Shown here in pieces: positions 45,396-57,436 of a DNA stretch of 64,000 bases (its first letter is position 1; each line of letters starts with the position of its first letter). Location of the stretch: contig NZ_JAPSHY010000004.1 of the NCBI RefSeq assembly GCF_031179285.1, positions 62,001 to 126,000 of the forward strand, given 5' to 3'. The notes beneath the pieces are model-generated. The model was not told the DNA's origin. It made no database searches and worked only from the letters and a program-made list of their open reading frames with translations. This DNA is from Microbacterium sp. Lineage in GTDB: Bacteria > Actinomycetota > Actinomycetes > Actinomycetales > Microbacteriaceae. Both the position numbers and the translations under genes were made by a program.

Positions 45396-46037
45396 CTATT
45401 CGGTCGTCCGCAGCGCCGGCGTGACGATCACGACACCCTCGCCGTACTCGGCGTCTGCGGCATCCTGGATCGTGCCGTCATCCCACACCACTCCCAGCCA
45501 GACGTAGCCGCGCTCCGTCCATACGCTGAGCGCATCGGGTCCGAGAGCGGCGGCGACCTCATCCTGGATGCGGGTGAGCTCCGCCTCGTCGGTCGAGCCG
45601 TCCCTGCCGTCCGTCGGATCCTCGGCGGCCGGTGGGTCGAACAGCGCGAGCGGGATCGGTGGATCCGTGTTCGTGAATCGCTTCCCGTCGTAGGTGCCGC
45701 GGATCGCATACGCGCCCCACGTGACGTCCCCACTCGTCTCCCTTCCCTCGACACCGTCCCAGCTCCAGTCGTCGATCGGGATGCCGAGGCACTGCGGTGG
45801 ATAGGACTCCATGATCGCTCCGAGGCAGAGCTGCACATCGCCGCCGGCGTCGATCACCGTTCCTGTGCCCGAGACGGGACCGGGGGGAGGGGCGGGCCGC
45901 GCGTCTTCAAGGCTCTGTCCCGAGGCCGGCGAGTTCGTCGGTGCCGCGGATCCGGGGGCGGCGGCGCACGCACTCAGGACGAGGAGAGCCACGACGGATG
46001 CTGCGGCGAGGAGGTAGCGGTGCTGCGATGTGCTCAT
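45396..46037 (-). CDS. hypothetical lipoprotein
   Basis: MSTSQHRYLLAAASVVALLVLSACAAAPGSAAP signal plus lipobox LSAC. Confidence 0.75.
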   Translation of the reverse strand: MSTSQHRYLLAAASVVALLVLSACAAAPGSAAPTNSPASGQSLEDARPAPPPGPVSGTGTVIDAGGDVQLCLGAIMESYPPQCLGIPIDDWSWDGVEGRETSGDVTWGAYAIRGTYDGKRFTNTDPPIPLALFDPPAAEDPTDGRDGSTDEAELTRIQDEVAAALGPDALSVWTERGYVWLGVVWDDGTIQDAADAEYGEGVVIVTPALRTTE

Positions 46038-46100
46038 GCCTGGGAGTGTCGAGTCGGGCTCGATCGTCTCAACGTCGTCGGATCGAACGTCGCCTCCTGC

Positions 46101-46106
46101 TAGCAT
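46101..46106 (+). promoter_or_regulatory. -10-like element for the leu leader transcript
   Basis: TAGCAT 6 nt before the leader-peptide ATG. Confidence 0.5.
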
Positions 46107-46112
46107 TGCCCC

Positions 46113-46143
46113 ATGCCTTTCGGCGGTCTGCTTCTTCTTAGCT

Positions 46144-46160
<17 letters not shown>
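46113..46160 (+). CDS. leuL: leucine leader peptide MPFGGLLLLSCRDES (attenuation)
   Basis: atg cct ttc ggc ggt ctg ctt ctt ctt agc tgc cgc gac gag tcc tga: four consecutive Leu codons about 70 bp upstream of leuA. Confidence 0.82.
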
Positions 46161-47984
<1,824 letters not shown>

Positions 47985-48003
47985 AGCACGTCCCTTCCCG
48001 CGC

Positions 48004-48690
48004 TCAGGGCTTGACGATCGGAATGGTGCCCGTCTCTGCCGCCACCTTGCGGCGGTAGAGACGGCGCTGTTCCGGAAGCGAGAGATCGAACATCACCGCG
48101 AGCACCCGGATGATCGCCGTGACGACGATGCCGATGATGCCCGCCACCGCGAGGTTCACTCCGACCGCGTGCGAGATGACGATCGCGGTGCAGCCGAGGC
48201 CCGCTGCCACGGCGTAGAGCGAACCGACGTGCATGATCGCGACCGGCAGCCCCATGATGACGTCTCGGAGGACGCTGCCACCGACGGCTGCGCATACACC
48301 GATGAACACAGCGGGCACCGCGGGAACGCCCAGTCCCAGCGCCTTGCTGGTGCCGAATGCGCCGAACATCCCGATGACGACCGCGTCGAGGCCGACGATG
48401 ATCGCGTTCGCGCGGTGAAGCAGGCCGGCCAGCAGCATCCCGATGATCGCGGCACCTCCTGCCGTGACCAGGTACCAGTTGTTCTGAAGCGTCGCGGGCG
48501 GCTGCCCGAGCAGCAGGTCGCGGATGAGTCCTCCGCCCATCCCGATGAGGATGCCGATGATCGCGACGCCGAGCAGATCGAGGCGGCGCTGGCCCTGGAA
48601 GCCGGACGCGAACATCGCACCCTGAATGCCGCCGAGCCCCACGCCCAGGAGGTCGGCCCAGAGGGGAATGAAGAACTGCGGTTCGGTCAC
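48004..48690 (-). CDS. trimeric intracellular cation channel (TRIC/UPF0126) family protein
   Basis: Duplicated domains [28 protein letters not shown] and [25 protein letters not shown]. Confidence 0.9.
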   Translation of the reverse strand: MTEPQFFIPLWADLLGVGLGGIQGAMFASGFQGQRRLDLLGVAIIGILIGMGGGLIRDLLLGQPPATLQNNWYLVTAGGAAIIGMLLAGLLHRANAIIVGLDAVVIGMFGAFGTSKALGLGVPAVPAVFIGVCAAVGGSVLRDVIMGLPVAIMHVGSLYAVAAGLGCTAIVISHAVGVNLAVAGIIGIVVTAIIRVLAVMFDLSLPEQRRLYRRKVAAETGTIPIVKP

Positions 48691-48724
48691 CCGCCTATTG
48701 TCCCGCACGGAGGATAATCGAACG

Positions 48725-49468
48725 GTGCCCACCTATCGAGATGAAGCGGTGATCCTGCGCACTCACAAACTGGGTGAGGCCGATCGCATCGTCACCATGC
48801 TCTCTCGCCGGCACGGGAAGGTCCGCGCCGTCGCGAAAGGCGTCAGGCGCACCTCGTCGAAGTTCGGTTCTCGCCTGGAGCCGTTCATGGTGGCCGACGT
48901 GCAGCTCTACCAGGGCCGCTCCCTCGACATCGTGCAGCAGGCGGAGTCGCTCGGTTCGTACGGCGCGGAGATCGCGGCGCACTACGACCGGTTCACCTCT
49001 GCGAGCGCGATGGTCGAGACGGCGGACCGGTTGAGCGATGCAGAAGCCACCCCGCAGCAGTACCTGTTGCTCGTGGGAGGGCTGCGGGCCCTCTCTCGCG
49101 GCGAGCATGCACCACGCAGCATCCTGGATTCATATCTTCTGCGCGTGATGGCGCTGTCGGGTTGGGCGCCGTCGCTCGACGACTGCGCTCGGTGTGCCGC
49201 TCCCGGTCCCCATACCGCGTTCGTCGGTCAGCTCGGCGGACTGGTGTGCCCCGAATGCGCACCCGCCGGCAGCCCGCGGATCGCCGAGACGACGTTGGCG
49301 CTGCTGAGATCGCTGATGGCGGGGGAGTGGGAGGCGGTGGACGCCGCCTCTCCGGCGGCGACGGCCGCGGCATCCGGACTGGTCGCCGCGTACGCCCAGT
49401 GGCATCTCGAGCGCGGCATCCGCTCGCTCGCCCATATCTCCGAACCGCCTCGGGAGGGAGCACGGTGA
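48725..49468 (+). CDS. recO: DNA repair protein RecO
   Basis: [54 protein letters not shown]. Confidence 0.95.
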   Translation: MPTYRDEAVILRTHKLGEADRIVTMLSRRHGKVRAVAKGVRRTSSKFGSRLEPFMVADVQLYQGRSLDIVQQAESLGSYGAEIAAHYDRFTSASAMVETADRLSDAEATPQQYLLLVGGLRALSRGEHAPRSILDSYLLRVMALSGWAPSLDDCARCAAPGPHTAFVGQLGGLVCPECAPAGSPRIAETTLALLRSLMAGEWEAVDAASPAATAAASGLVAAYAQWHLERGIRSLAHISEPPREGAR

Positions 49469-50271
49469 CCCCGAAGCCGTATACGCACAGGGATGCCGTG
49501 GCGTATCGCCCGCTGGACTGGACAGGGCTCCATCCACCGGAGTTCCGGGCGGTTCCGGAGCACGTCGCGATCGTCATGGACGGCAACGGCCGATGGGCGA
49601 ATCGGCGGGGCCTCAGCCGGATCGAGGGTCACAAGGCGGGCGAGGAGGTGCTGCTCGATGTCGTCGCCGGTGCGATCCAGGCTGGCGTGAAGCACCTGTC
49701 GGTCTACGCGTTCTCGACGGAGAACTGGGCGCGCTCTCCCGACGAGGTGCGCTTCCTCATGGGCTACAACCGCGATGTGCTGCATCGACGGCGGGATCAG
49801 CTCAATGAGTGGGGTGTGCGTGTCCGCTGGGCCGGCCGCAAGCCGCGACTGTGGGGCAGCGTCATCAAGGAGCTGCAGTACGCCGAACAGCTCACCGAGG
49901 GCAACGACACGCTGACCCTCACGATGTGCGTGAACTATGGCGGCCGGATCGAACTCGTCGACGCGATGCGTGAGATCGCAGAGGACGTCGCGGCCGGCAG
50001 GGTGAAGCCGTCGGCGATCTCGGAGAAGATGATCCGTCGGCACCTGTACGTGCCGGACATGCCGGACGTCGACCTGTTCCTGCGGAGCTCCGGTGAGCAG
50101 CGCACATCGAACTTCCTGCTGTGGCAGTCGGCCTACGCCGAGATGGTGTTCCTCGACACGCTGTGGCCGGACTTCTCCCGCGAGGAGTTGTGGCGGGCCA
50201 TCGGCGTCTACCTGTCGCGGGATCGCCGCTTCGGCGGCGCCGTCGACGCCCCGGGCGCTTCCGGCCCCTGA
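49465..50271 (+). CDS. uppS: isoprenyl transferase
   Basis: [29 protein letters not shown]...[25 protein letters not shown]. Confidence 0.95.
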   Translation: MTPKPYTHRDAVAYRPLDWTGLHPPEFRAVPEHVAIVMDGNGRWANRRGLSRIEGHKAGEEVLLDVVAGAIQAGVKHLSVYAFSTENWARSPDEVRFLMGYNRDVLHRRRDQLNEWGVRVRWAGRKPRLWGSVIKELQYAEQLTEGNDTLTLTMCVNYGGRIELVDAMREIAEDVAAGRVKPSAISEKMIRRHLYVPDMPDVDLFLRSSGEQRTSNFLLWQSAYAEMVFLDTLWPDFSREELWRAIGVYLSRDRRFGGAVDAPGASGP

Positions 50272-50828
50272 GAGCGGGCCTGCAGCCACCGCTCGGTCTC
50301 GCGGGGGTGGCGCAGACGCACGACCGTGAGGTGAGGGTAGTCTTCGACCACCTTCGGCATCCGCTCCGCCCATGTGTGCAGGGTGTCGGTCTGCCAGCGC
50401 AGGATGTTCTCCTCCGGAGCTCCTCCGATCATCCGCCAGATGGGCTTCTCGACGTTGCCGTTCCACAGCGGCGTGCGCAGGATGCCGCGACCGAGCGTGC
50501 GGCGCAGGAGCCGCGTGCGCACCACGCGATAGGGATAGTCGAGCCACAGCAGCAGCTGGGCGCGGGGCGCCAGGATCGTGTCGGTGCCCTTGCTCGTGTA
50601 CTGCCATTCGGTGACCCATCGATCCTCGGCGGCGAAGGCGCGCACATCGTCGAGGAACGACGGGCGAGGGACCCATCCGGGGCCGTGGTAGAGGGCGTCG
50701 ATCTCGATATGCCGCACACCCCACAGCTGCTCGATGTGGCGGGCGAGGGTCGTCTTGCCGGATCCGGAGACGCCGGCGATGAGGATGCGGTCCGGCTGCA
50801 CTGGGAGGGGATCGTCGGCAGAGAGCAT
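50208..50828 (-). CDS. P-loop ATPase/kinase-like (topology-modulation protein type)
   Basis: [39 protein letters not shown]; 3' end overlaps uppS by 64 bp. Confidence 0.8.
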   Translation of the reverse strand: MLSADDPLPVQPDRILIAGVSGSGKTTLARHIEQLWGVRHIEIDALYHGPGWVPRPSFLDDVRAFAAEDRWVTEWQYTSKGTDTILAPRAQLLLWLDYPYRVVRTRLLRRTLGRGILRTPLWNGNVEKPIWRMIGGAPEENILRWQTDTLHTWAERMPKVVEDYPHLTVVRLRHPRETERWLQARSQGPEAPGASTAPPKRRSRDR

Positions 50829-50881
50829 CCGTGGATTCTACCGGCGGAATACCTCCGTGGTTCATACGGTTGGATGAATGT

Positions 50882-51568
50882 GTGAGTGAACCCATCTCGA
50901 TCGACGTCTGGTCCGACATCGCCTGCCCATGGTGCTACATCGGCAAGCGCAATCTCGAGACGGGCCTGACTGCGGTCGCGTCCGACGAGGACGCGCCGGA
51001 GGTGACGGTGACGTTCCACTCGTTCGAGCTCTCGCCCGACACTCCCGTCGATTTCGACGGTGACGAGGTCGATTTCCTCGCGGGTCACAAGGGGATGCCG
51101 CGCGAGCAGGTCGAGCAGATGTTGACCCATGTCACCGGTGTCGCAGCGTCTGCGGGTCTGGAGTACCGGTTCGACCTGCTCCAGCACACCAACACAGTCA
51201 AGGCGCATGAGCTGCTGCATTTCGCGAAGGCTGAAGGACGTCAGCACGAGATGGAGGAGCGGCTGATGTCGGCCTACTTCACCGAGGGCCGGCATGTCGG
51301 CCGTATCGATGACCTCGTCGAGCTCGCCGCCGAGGTGGGGTTGGATGCGGATCAGGCGCGAGAGGCTCTGGTCTCTGAGCGCTACCTGCCGGCTGTCCGT
51401 CAGGACCAGGATCAGGCTCGCGCATACGGCATCCAGGGGGTTCCGTTCTTCGTCATCGACGGTCAGTACGGCATCAGCGGCGCTCAGCCGCCCGCTGCTT
51501 TCGAGAACGTGTTGCGGGACCTCTGGGCCAAGCGCGGTGCCGGTGAGTCCGAGGTCGCGGCCGTCTGA
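50882..51568 (+). CDS. DsbA family oxidoreductase (FrnE type)
   Basis: ISIDVWSDIACPWCYIGKRNLE...GVPFFVIDGQYGISGAQPP. Confidence 0.93.
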   Translation: MSEPISIDVWSDIACPWCYIGKRNLETGLTAVASDEDAPEVTVTFHSFELSPDTPVDFDGDEVDFLAGHKGMPREQVEQMLTHVTGVAASAGLEYRFDLLQHTNTVKAHELLHFAKAEGRQHEMEERLMSAYFTEGRHVGRIDDLVELAAEVGLDADQAREALVSERYLPAVRQDQDQARAYGIQGVPFFVIDGQYGISGAQPPAAFENVLRDLWAKRGAGESEVAAV

Positions 51569-51638
51569 GCGGTTGGTCCGCGAGTGACCGGCGGCGTCGA
51601 ACACGGGGCCTCTCGCTGGGGTGAGGGATCATGAGAGA

Positions 51639-52286
51639 GTGACCTCTTACCAGCGCCCGTCGATCGATGCGCTCGTCTTTCGCGACGCCGACGGGCAGAT
51701 CATCGAGTACGGGGATCGGTGGAGCGGTTCACCACCGGACGATACGTACTCGGTCGTGACGCATCCGGACCGGTTCGCGCCGCTCCACATCGTCGCCGAC
51801 GCACTCATCGCGTATCTGCGCGACTCGTGCGATGTGGAAGTGGTGGATGACATGGGGGCAGCGTCTGATCTCCTCCACTCGACACCAGGAGTGATTCGTG
51901 CCGTGCGCGTCCGGGCAGTCGACCCGGCGTGCGCAGCGCTGACTTTCGTGTTCACCGACTACCCCGCCGTGGTCGTGCACGCCGGTGTGCTGCACGACTT
52001 CCGCTACCCGGTCTGCGGCTGCGACGCCTGCGATTCCGATTGGGCGACGGAAGCAGATCGCCTCGAGCGGGACGTGCTGGCAGTCGTCGCGGGGCGCTAC
52101 CGGGAAGCCGTCGGAAGAGGACGCCGCCCGTCGATCGGTTACTCGCTCACCTACCCCGACGGCGCTTCGTCCGGACTATCTCGCGCTCGAGACATCCCGG
52201 CGGAAGGTGTCAAGGCTGCGAGGTCCGCCCTCCGAGGCCGTTCCGCCGAGTGGGCCGCGTGGCCCCGCAGGACGTCAACTTCCTGA
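51639..52286 (+). CDS. DUF6226-like protein
   Basis: VTSYQRPSIDALVFRDADGQIIEYGDRW...FRYPVCGCDACDSDW; family name from memory. Confidence 0.6.
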   Translation: MTSYQRPSIDALVFRDADGQIIEYGDRWSGSPPDDTYSVVTHPDRFAPLHIVADALIAYLRDSCDVEVVDDMGAASDLLHSTPGVIRAVRVRAVDPACAALTFVFTDYPAVVVHAGVLHDFRYPVCGCDACDSDWATEADRLERDVLAVVAGRYREAVGRGRRPSIGYSLTYPDGASSGLSRARDIPAEGVKAARSALRGRSAEWAAWPRRTSTS

Positions 52287-52317
52287 ACAACGTGCCGCCC
52301 CGGGTGATGGATCGCTG

Positions 52318-53712
52318 CTAGAACGGCGCGACCATGTCGCTCTCGTCGTCGGTGAAGGTGACGGTGTTTTGCGGTGGTGGGTGGTCGGTGTAGGTGCGGC
52401 CGGTGGGGCTGGTCCAGGTGTACACGCCTCCGTGGAGGTGTTCGACGTGCCAGGGGGTGTGGTGTTTGAGGGTGTGGTGCCTTCGGCAGAGGGCGCCGAG
52501 GTTCGTGTCGGTGGTGGGCCCGCCGTGCGCGGCGTCTCGGGTGTGGTCGAGGTCGCTGTCGCGGGCGGGCATTCCGCAGGTCGGGAACCGGCAACGTTGA
52601 TCCCGGGCGGTCAGGTGCCGTTTGAGGTCGGCGGTGGGGCGGTATCGGTCGACGGTGAGGATGGCTCCGGTGATCGGGTGGGTGAGGATCCGGTCCCATC
52701 CGGATGCCGCCCCCGCGAGAGTCTTCGCGGTGGCGGGGTCGATGGGGCAGGTGCCGTCGAGTTCCGCCGGGGTGTCGCCCTGGCCGATGAGGGTGAGGAC
52801 GGGGACCGTGATGGAGACGTGTCCGGTGATCGCGGCCAGGATACCGTCGGGGGTGTCGTGCCCGGCGGGTGTCCCGGTGAGGAGCAGGTCGAGCGCGAGA
52901 TCACAGCGGGCCTGGTCGATGGTGCGGGGGTCGCGGGAGTCCTGGTCGACGGTGCTGGCCTCGTCGGGGCGCTCCGTGCCTGAGTCGACGGTAGCGTCAC
53001 CGTGCCCGAGACCAGCAGACCCGACCCCGGCGAGCTCAGCAGACCCGACACCGGCGAGCTCAGCATCCGCTCGTTGCACACTTTGTGCCATCTGGGTGAG
53101 GCGGTCATACGCACCGTGCACGAGCGTCGCCGGGCCGAGCAGGCCCAGCTCCGCCATCCCGTCGGTCAGATCGTTCACCCACACGTGCCGCTGTTCCCTG
53201 GCATCCCGGTGCCGGTCTTCGAGGGGGCGGGGTTGGAAGCGTTCCGCGACCCGACGGGCAAGCCGTGCGACCCGGTTCGGCGACTCCGACTCGGCGAACT
53301 CGACCAACTGGGCCGAGTACGCATCCCGATCGGCGGGGTTTTGGAGGTGTTCGCCGGCGTCGACGATCACCCGGGCATGGTTGGCGGTGATCCGCCCGGC
53401 GCCCTGCGCCTGCCACACCAACGGAAACCGTTCCACCAGGAACGATGCGGCAGCCATCCGGCGTTGCACGGTGCGGTCGCTGACCCGCAACGCCGCCCCG
53501 AACTCCGCAGCCACCGTCCGCAACGCCAGATCCCCGAAGTCCGGGTGCCCGGCCTGCTGGGCGACCTGCAGCGCCAACCGCGCCCCGACCGCGAGCATCC
53601 CGTCCCGCGCGGCCTGCAGACTGCTGATGGTCCGCTCGATCTCCACCACCGACTCGGTGAGCGCACCCAGTGCGTCCACCTGCTCGATCGTTGCGTCCAT
53701 CAGCGCCGTCAT
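52318..53712 (-). CDS. HNH endonuclease signature protein with DUF222 / 13E12-repeat-type N-terminus
   Basis: C-terminal RDQRCRFPTCGMPARDSDLDHTRDAAHGGPTTDTNLGALCRRHHTLKH HNH motif; N-terminal DUF222-like helices; upstream in-frame extension (to 53979) judged non-coding. Confidence 0.88.
   Translation of the reverse strand: MTALMDATIEQVDALGALTESVVEIERTISSLQAARDGMLAVGARLALQVAQQAGHPDFGDLALRTVAAEFGAALRVSDRTVQRRMAAASFLVERFPLVWQAQGAGRITANHARVIVDAGEHLQNPADRDAYSAQLVEFAESESPNRVARLARRVAERFQPRPLEDRHRDAREQRHVWVNDLTDGMAELGLLGPATLVHGAYDRLTQMAQSVQRADAELAGVGSAELAGVGSAGLGHGDATVDSGTERPDEASTVDQDSRDPRTIDQARCDLALDLLLTGTPAGHDTPDGILAAITGHVSITVPVLTLIGQGDTPAELDGTCPIDPATAKTLAGAASGWDRILTHPITGAILTVDRYRPTADLKRHLTARDQRCRFPTCGMPARDSDLDHTRDAAHGGPTTDTNLGALCRRHHTLKHHTPWHVEHLHGGVYTWTSPTGRTYTDHPPPQNTVTFTDDESDMVAPF
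53014..53061 (-). repeat. 24-bp tandem duplication inside the HNH gene
   Basis: agcagacccgac/acccggcgagctc repeated twice with one mismatch; encodes ELAGVGSA x2. Confidence 0.9.
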
Positions 53713-53919
53713 ACCCTCATTACAACAGCAACCACCGACATTCAAACCCCAGATCCCCGTCGGAAAAGCAGCTCCGAGATCAAAGGATCGAAACGCCAGA
53801 TCGGCAGCGCGAATCGACAGGCACTCACCCGCCGATTCCGTAACCTCTGACGTACTGCTTCGCTGCCCGCGCATGCGGTGGCGTCTCGAGCGTCGACCGG
53901 TCAGACCTAGAATCGCGAA

Positions 53920-54204
53920 ATGGATCCGTTCGAGGTCGTCGTGCAGGGGGAGCTGTTTCGAATCACCGAACGAATCCAACCGGACGGCGGCGCGAGCTAT
54001 GACTTCGCGTGGCTCAACGGCCCGGCTGACGGCACCTATGGGTTCACGGTGGCACCGTCTTCAGGTCAGCTCGCAGCGACGGAGCTCGTGACACAGGCAG
54101 GTCAGTTCGTCGAGGCGTTCTACGGATCCGGTGGCATCGGAGAGACCGACTTCCCCGGCCACGCCCCGGCCAAGGCGCGAAGCAACGACGTCGGACAGCC
54201 ATAA
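53920..54204 (+). CDS. hypothetical protein (94 aa)
   Basis: MDPFEVVVQGELFRITERIQPDGGASYDFAWLNGPADGTYGFTVA...; TAGAAT box 6 nt upstream of ATG. Confidence 0.65.
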   Translation: MDPFEVVVQGELFRITERIQPDGGASYDFAWLNGPADGTYGFTVAPSSGQLAATELVTQAGQFVEAFYGSGGIGETDFPGHAPAKARSNDVGQP

Positions 54205-54330
54205 AGAGGCGTAGAGACCGTCTCGCCGAGAACCATCCAGGCGATTGGCCGACGTGAACGCCGCTGTGTGGATCGACGCCTAGGCAACGCCGCAGCGGCC
54301 CGGGTCAGCTCCGAAGCGACGTCAGCCGCT

Positions 54331-54822
54331 CTATCTCACCAGCGCCGACTCGATCGCTCGAACGATCTCGGGGTCGTCGGGTTTCTGCTTCGGGCGGAAA
54401 CGCCGCACCTCGCCGTCGGGCAGCACGAGGAACTTCTCGAAGTTCCACTCGACGCGCCCGGCCTTGCCACCGGCATCGGGTGTCTGCTTCAGCGCCTTGT
54501 AGAGCTCGGTGGCGTTCCTGCCGTTCACCTTCACCTTGTCGTTGATCGGGAAGGTCACCCCGTACGTGGTGGAGCAGAACTCCATGATCGCGTCGACCGA
54601 CCCCGGCTCCTGGAGGAACTGGTTGCTCGGGAACCCGAGCACAGTGAATCCGCGATCGCCATAGCGGCGCTGCAGTTCTTCGAGCTGCTCGTACTGCGGC
54701 GTCAGGCCGCACTTCGAGGCCACATTCACCACCAGCACCACATCTGCACCGAGATCGTCGAGGGTCTTCTCGACCCCCTGCGCGTCTGTGAACGGGATCG
54801 AGCGGACTGCGATTTCGGTCAT
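54331..54822 (-). CDS. glutathione peroxidase family protein
   Basis: LVVNVASKCGLTPQYEQLEELQRRYGDRGFTVLGFPSNQF...WNFEKFLV. Confidence 0.95.
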   Translation of the reverse strand: MTEIAVRSIPFTDAQGVEKTLDDLGADVVLVVNVASKCGLTPQYEQLEELQRRYGDRGFTVLGFPSNQFLQEPGSVDAIMEFCSTTYGVTFPINDKVKVNGRNATELYKALKQTPDAGGKAGRVEWNFEKFLVLPDGEVRRFRPKQKPDDPEIVRAIESALVR

Positions 54823-54882
54823 TTCCCCAGCCTAGATGCGCCCGCCCGCCGAAGGCCCGAGGTCTGGGAGAATGGATGAGTC

Positions 54883-56037
54883 ATGACTCTTGCTCCTGCT
54901 TCCGTGCGCCCGCTGCGCATCGGCCCGATCGCCCTCGACGTGCCTGTCGTCCTCGCACCCATGGCGGGCATCACCAACACCGCATTCCGTCGCCTGTGCC
55001 GTGAATACGGTGCCGGCCTCTACGTGAGCGAGATGATCACCTCTCGCGCCCTCGTCGAGCGCAACGAGACCACGATGCGGCTCATCCGCCATCACGAGAG
55101 CGAGACGCCGCGGTCGATCCAGCTCTACGGTGTCGACCCGCAGACGATCGCGGATGCCGTACGCATCATCGTCGCCGAGGATCACGCCGACCACATCGAT
55201 CTGAACTTCGGATGCCCGGTTCCCAAGGTCACCCGCAAGGGCGGGGGAGCAGCCCTGCCCTGGAAGACGTCGCTGTTCGCCGACATCGTCGACCAGGCCG
55301 TGAAGGCAGCGGGCTCCGTGCCGCTCACGGTCAAGATGCGCAAGGGAATCGATCCCGATCACCTCACCTACCTCGAAGCCGGCCGCGCCGCCGAGGATGC
55401 CGGTGCTGCTGCCGTCTCACTCCACGCCCGCACCGCGAGCGAGTTCTACTCCGGATACGCCGACTGGAACGCCATCGGCGAACTCAAGCAGGCGGTGACC
55501 AGCATCCCGGTCCTCGGCAACGGCGACATCTGGTCGGCGGAGGATGCCGTCAGGATGATGGCGGAGACCGACTGCGACGGGGTGGTCGTCGGCCGCGGCT
55601 GTCTCGGGCGGCCGTGGCTGTTCGGCGAGCTCGCAGCGGCATTCGGTGCCGAGTCTCGCCCCGTCGACGCCACCCTCGGTTTCGTCGCCGATGCGTTCCG
55701 CAGACATGCCGAACTGCTCGTGGACTTCTTCGAGGACGAGGATCGCGGATGCCGCGACGTCCGCAAGCACGTGGCGTGGTATTTCAAGGGCTACCCTGTC
55801 GGCGGCGACATCCGCACGGGACTTGCCACCGCGTCTAGCCTCGCCGAGATCGATGAGCTGCTCGCACGCCTCGACCACACGGCCCCGTACCCGGGAGCGG
55901 ATGCCGAAGGGCAGCGCGGTCGCTCGGGCCGGCCCAAGCGGCCCGCGCTGCCGGAGCGCTGGCTCGAATCGCGGGAGATCGCGGCGTCGGCGTCTGCGAT
56001 GATGCGCGGAGCGGAGACCGAGAACAGTGGTGGCTGA
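54883..56037 (+). CDS. dusB: tRNA dihydrouridine synthase
   Basis: VVLAPMAGITNTAFRRLCREYGAGLYVSEM...DLNFGCPVPKVTRKGGGAAL. Confidence 0.95.
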   Translation: MTLAPASVRPLRIGPIALDVPVVLAPMAGITNTAFRRLCREYGAGLYVSEMITSRALVERNETTMRLIRHHESETPRSIQLYGVDPQTIADAVRIIVAEDHADHIDLNFGCPVPKVTRKGGGAALPWKTSLFADIVDQAVKAAGSVPLTVKMRKGIDPDHLTYLEAGRAAEDAGAAAVSLHARTASEFYSGYADWNAIGELKQAVTSIPVLGNGDIWSAEDAVRMMAETDCDGVVVGRGCLGRPWLFGELAAAFGAESRPVDATLGFVADAFRRHAELLVDFFEDEDRGCRDVRKHVAWYFKGYPVGGDIRTGLATASSLAEIDELLARLDHTAPYPGADAEGQRGRSGRPKRPALPERWLESREIAASASAMMRGAETENSGG

Positions 56038-57436
56038 GCCCGCGTTCGCCGGGTCCGCTCCGACCTCGCGGAGCGCGCGCGCCGACGGCTACGATCCGCG
56101 TGACGCCGAGCGGTTCTTCGCGGAGACGCACCGGTCCGAGCGCGATGACTTCGCCCGGGATCGGGCACGCGTCCTGCACTCCGCGGCGCTGCGCCGACTC
56201 GCGGCGAAGACGCAGGTGCTCAGTCCTGCGAGCACCGCTGACTTCGCGCGCAATCGGCTCACCCACTCTCTCGAGGTCGCACAGGTCGGACGCGAACTCG
56301 CGACGGCGCTCGGCGTCGCCGCCGACGTCGTCGACACGGCGTGTCTCAGCCACGATCTCGGCCACCCGCCGTTCGGTCACAACGGCGAACGCGCGCTGAA
56401 CGAGTGGGCAGCGCACATCGGCGGCTTCGAGGGTAATGCGCAGTCGCTGCGCATCCTCACCCGCCTCGAGGCGAAGGTGCTCGATGACGACGAGCGTTCG
56501 GTGGGGCTGAACCTCACCAGGGCGAGTCTGGACGCGACGTGCAAGTACCCGTGGACGGTGGACAGCCCCGTCCCCGACCCCAGCGGCCGGTTGAAATTCG
56601 GCGTGTACCCGGAGGACGAGGACGTCTTCCGCTGGATGCGCGAGGGAGCACCGGGCCGCCTGCGCTGCATCGAGGCCGAGATCATGGACCTCTCCGACGA
56701 CATCGGCTACTCCGTGCACGATTTCGAAGACGCCATCGTCAACGGATACGTTGACGTCGCCCAGCTCTCCGACCCGTCAGCGCACGACGCACTGGTCGGC
56801 CGGATCCAGCAGTGGGTGGGATACGACTTCACCCGCGACGAGCTCGCCGATGCGCTGTACCGGCTCTCGACGCAGTCGATGTGGCTCGAGTCCTTCGACC
56901 GCTCGCGGCGCGACCTCGCACGCCTCAAGAACCTCACGAGCGACCTGATCGGGCGGTTCGCCAGGGCGGCCGTCTCGGCGACGCGCGAGGCCTATGGCGG
57001 ATCGGCGCTCGTCCGCTACAACGCGCACGTGGTCGTACCGCGCGTGGTCGAGGCCGAGATCGCGGTGCTGAAGGGCATCATGGGGCAGGCGATCGTGACC
57101 ATCGACGCACGCAAGGGTGTCTACAAGGAGCAGCGCCGCGTGCTGCGGCGTCTCGCCGACTCGCTGTGGTCGACGGATGCACTGTGGTCCGCCGGCGCCG
57201 ATGTGCTCGAACCCGCCTTCGCGGCCGACTTCCTCGCGGCGACCACCGACGCCGAACGTGCCAGAGTCGTCGTCGATCAGGTCGCCAGCCTCACCGACCA
57301 AAGCGCCATCGACTGGCACAACCGTCTGGTCGGCGAGATCGATCCGGCCGAGGTCGGGATCTGGACTCCGCGACACCTGCATCCCGGTTCGAAGCGGCAC
57401 ACTGTGCGGCAGCCCGTCGTCGAAGGAGCCGGCTGA
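56027..57436 (+). CDS. dgt: deoxyguanosinetriphosphate triphosphohydrolase
   Basis: RVLHSAALRRLAAKTQVL...RNRLTHSLEVAQVGRELA...LSHDLGHPPFGHNGERAL HD domain. Confidence 0.94.
   Translation: MVAEPAFAGSAPTSRSARADGYDPRDAERFFAETHRSERDDFARDRARVLHSAALRRLAAKTQVLSPASTADFARNRLTHSLEVAQVGRELATALGVAADVVDTACLSHDLGHPPFGHNGERALNEWAAHIGGFEGNAQSLRILTRLEAKVLDDDERSVGLNLTRASLDATCKYPWTVDSPVPDPSGRLKFGVYPEDEDVFRWMREGAPGRLRCIEAEIMDLSDDIGYSVHDFEDAIVNGYVDVAQLSDPSAHDALVGRIQQWVGYDFTRDELADALYRLSTQSMWLESFDRSRRDLARLKNLTSDLIGRFARAAVSATREAYGGSALVRYNAHVVVPRVVEAEIAVLKGIMGQAIVTIDARKGVYKEQRRVLRRLADSLWSTDALWSAGADVLEPAFAADFLAATTDAERARVVVDQVASLTDQSAIDWHNRLVGEIDPAEVGIWTPRHLHPGSKRHTVRQPVVEGAG

Noticed and set aside
52318-53979. HNH gene as part of an intact prophage or homing intein
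   Set aside because: No integrase, phage structural genes, att-like repeats or intein splice motifs seen nearby.
56812-57435. N-terminal 208-aa extension of the dnaG ORF
   Set aside because: Overlaps dgt in another frame; DnaG begins at MPRIRQADVDEVK (57436).
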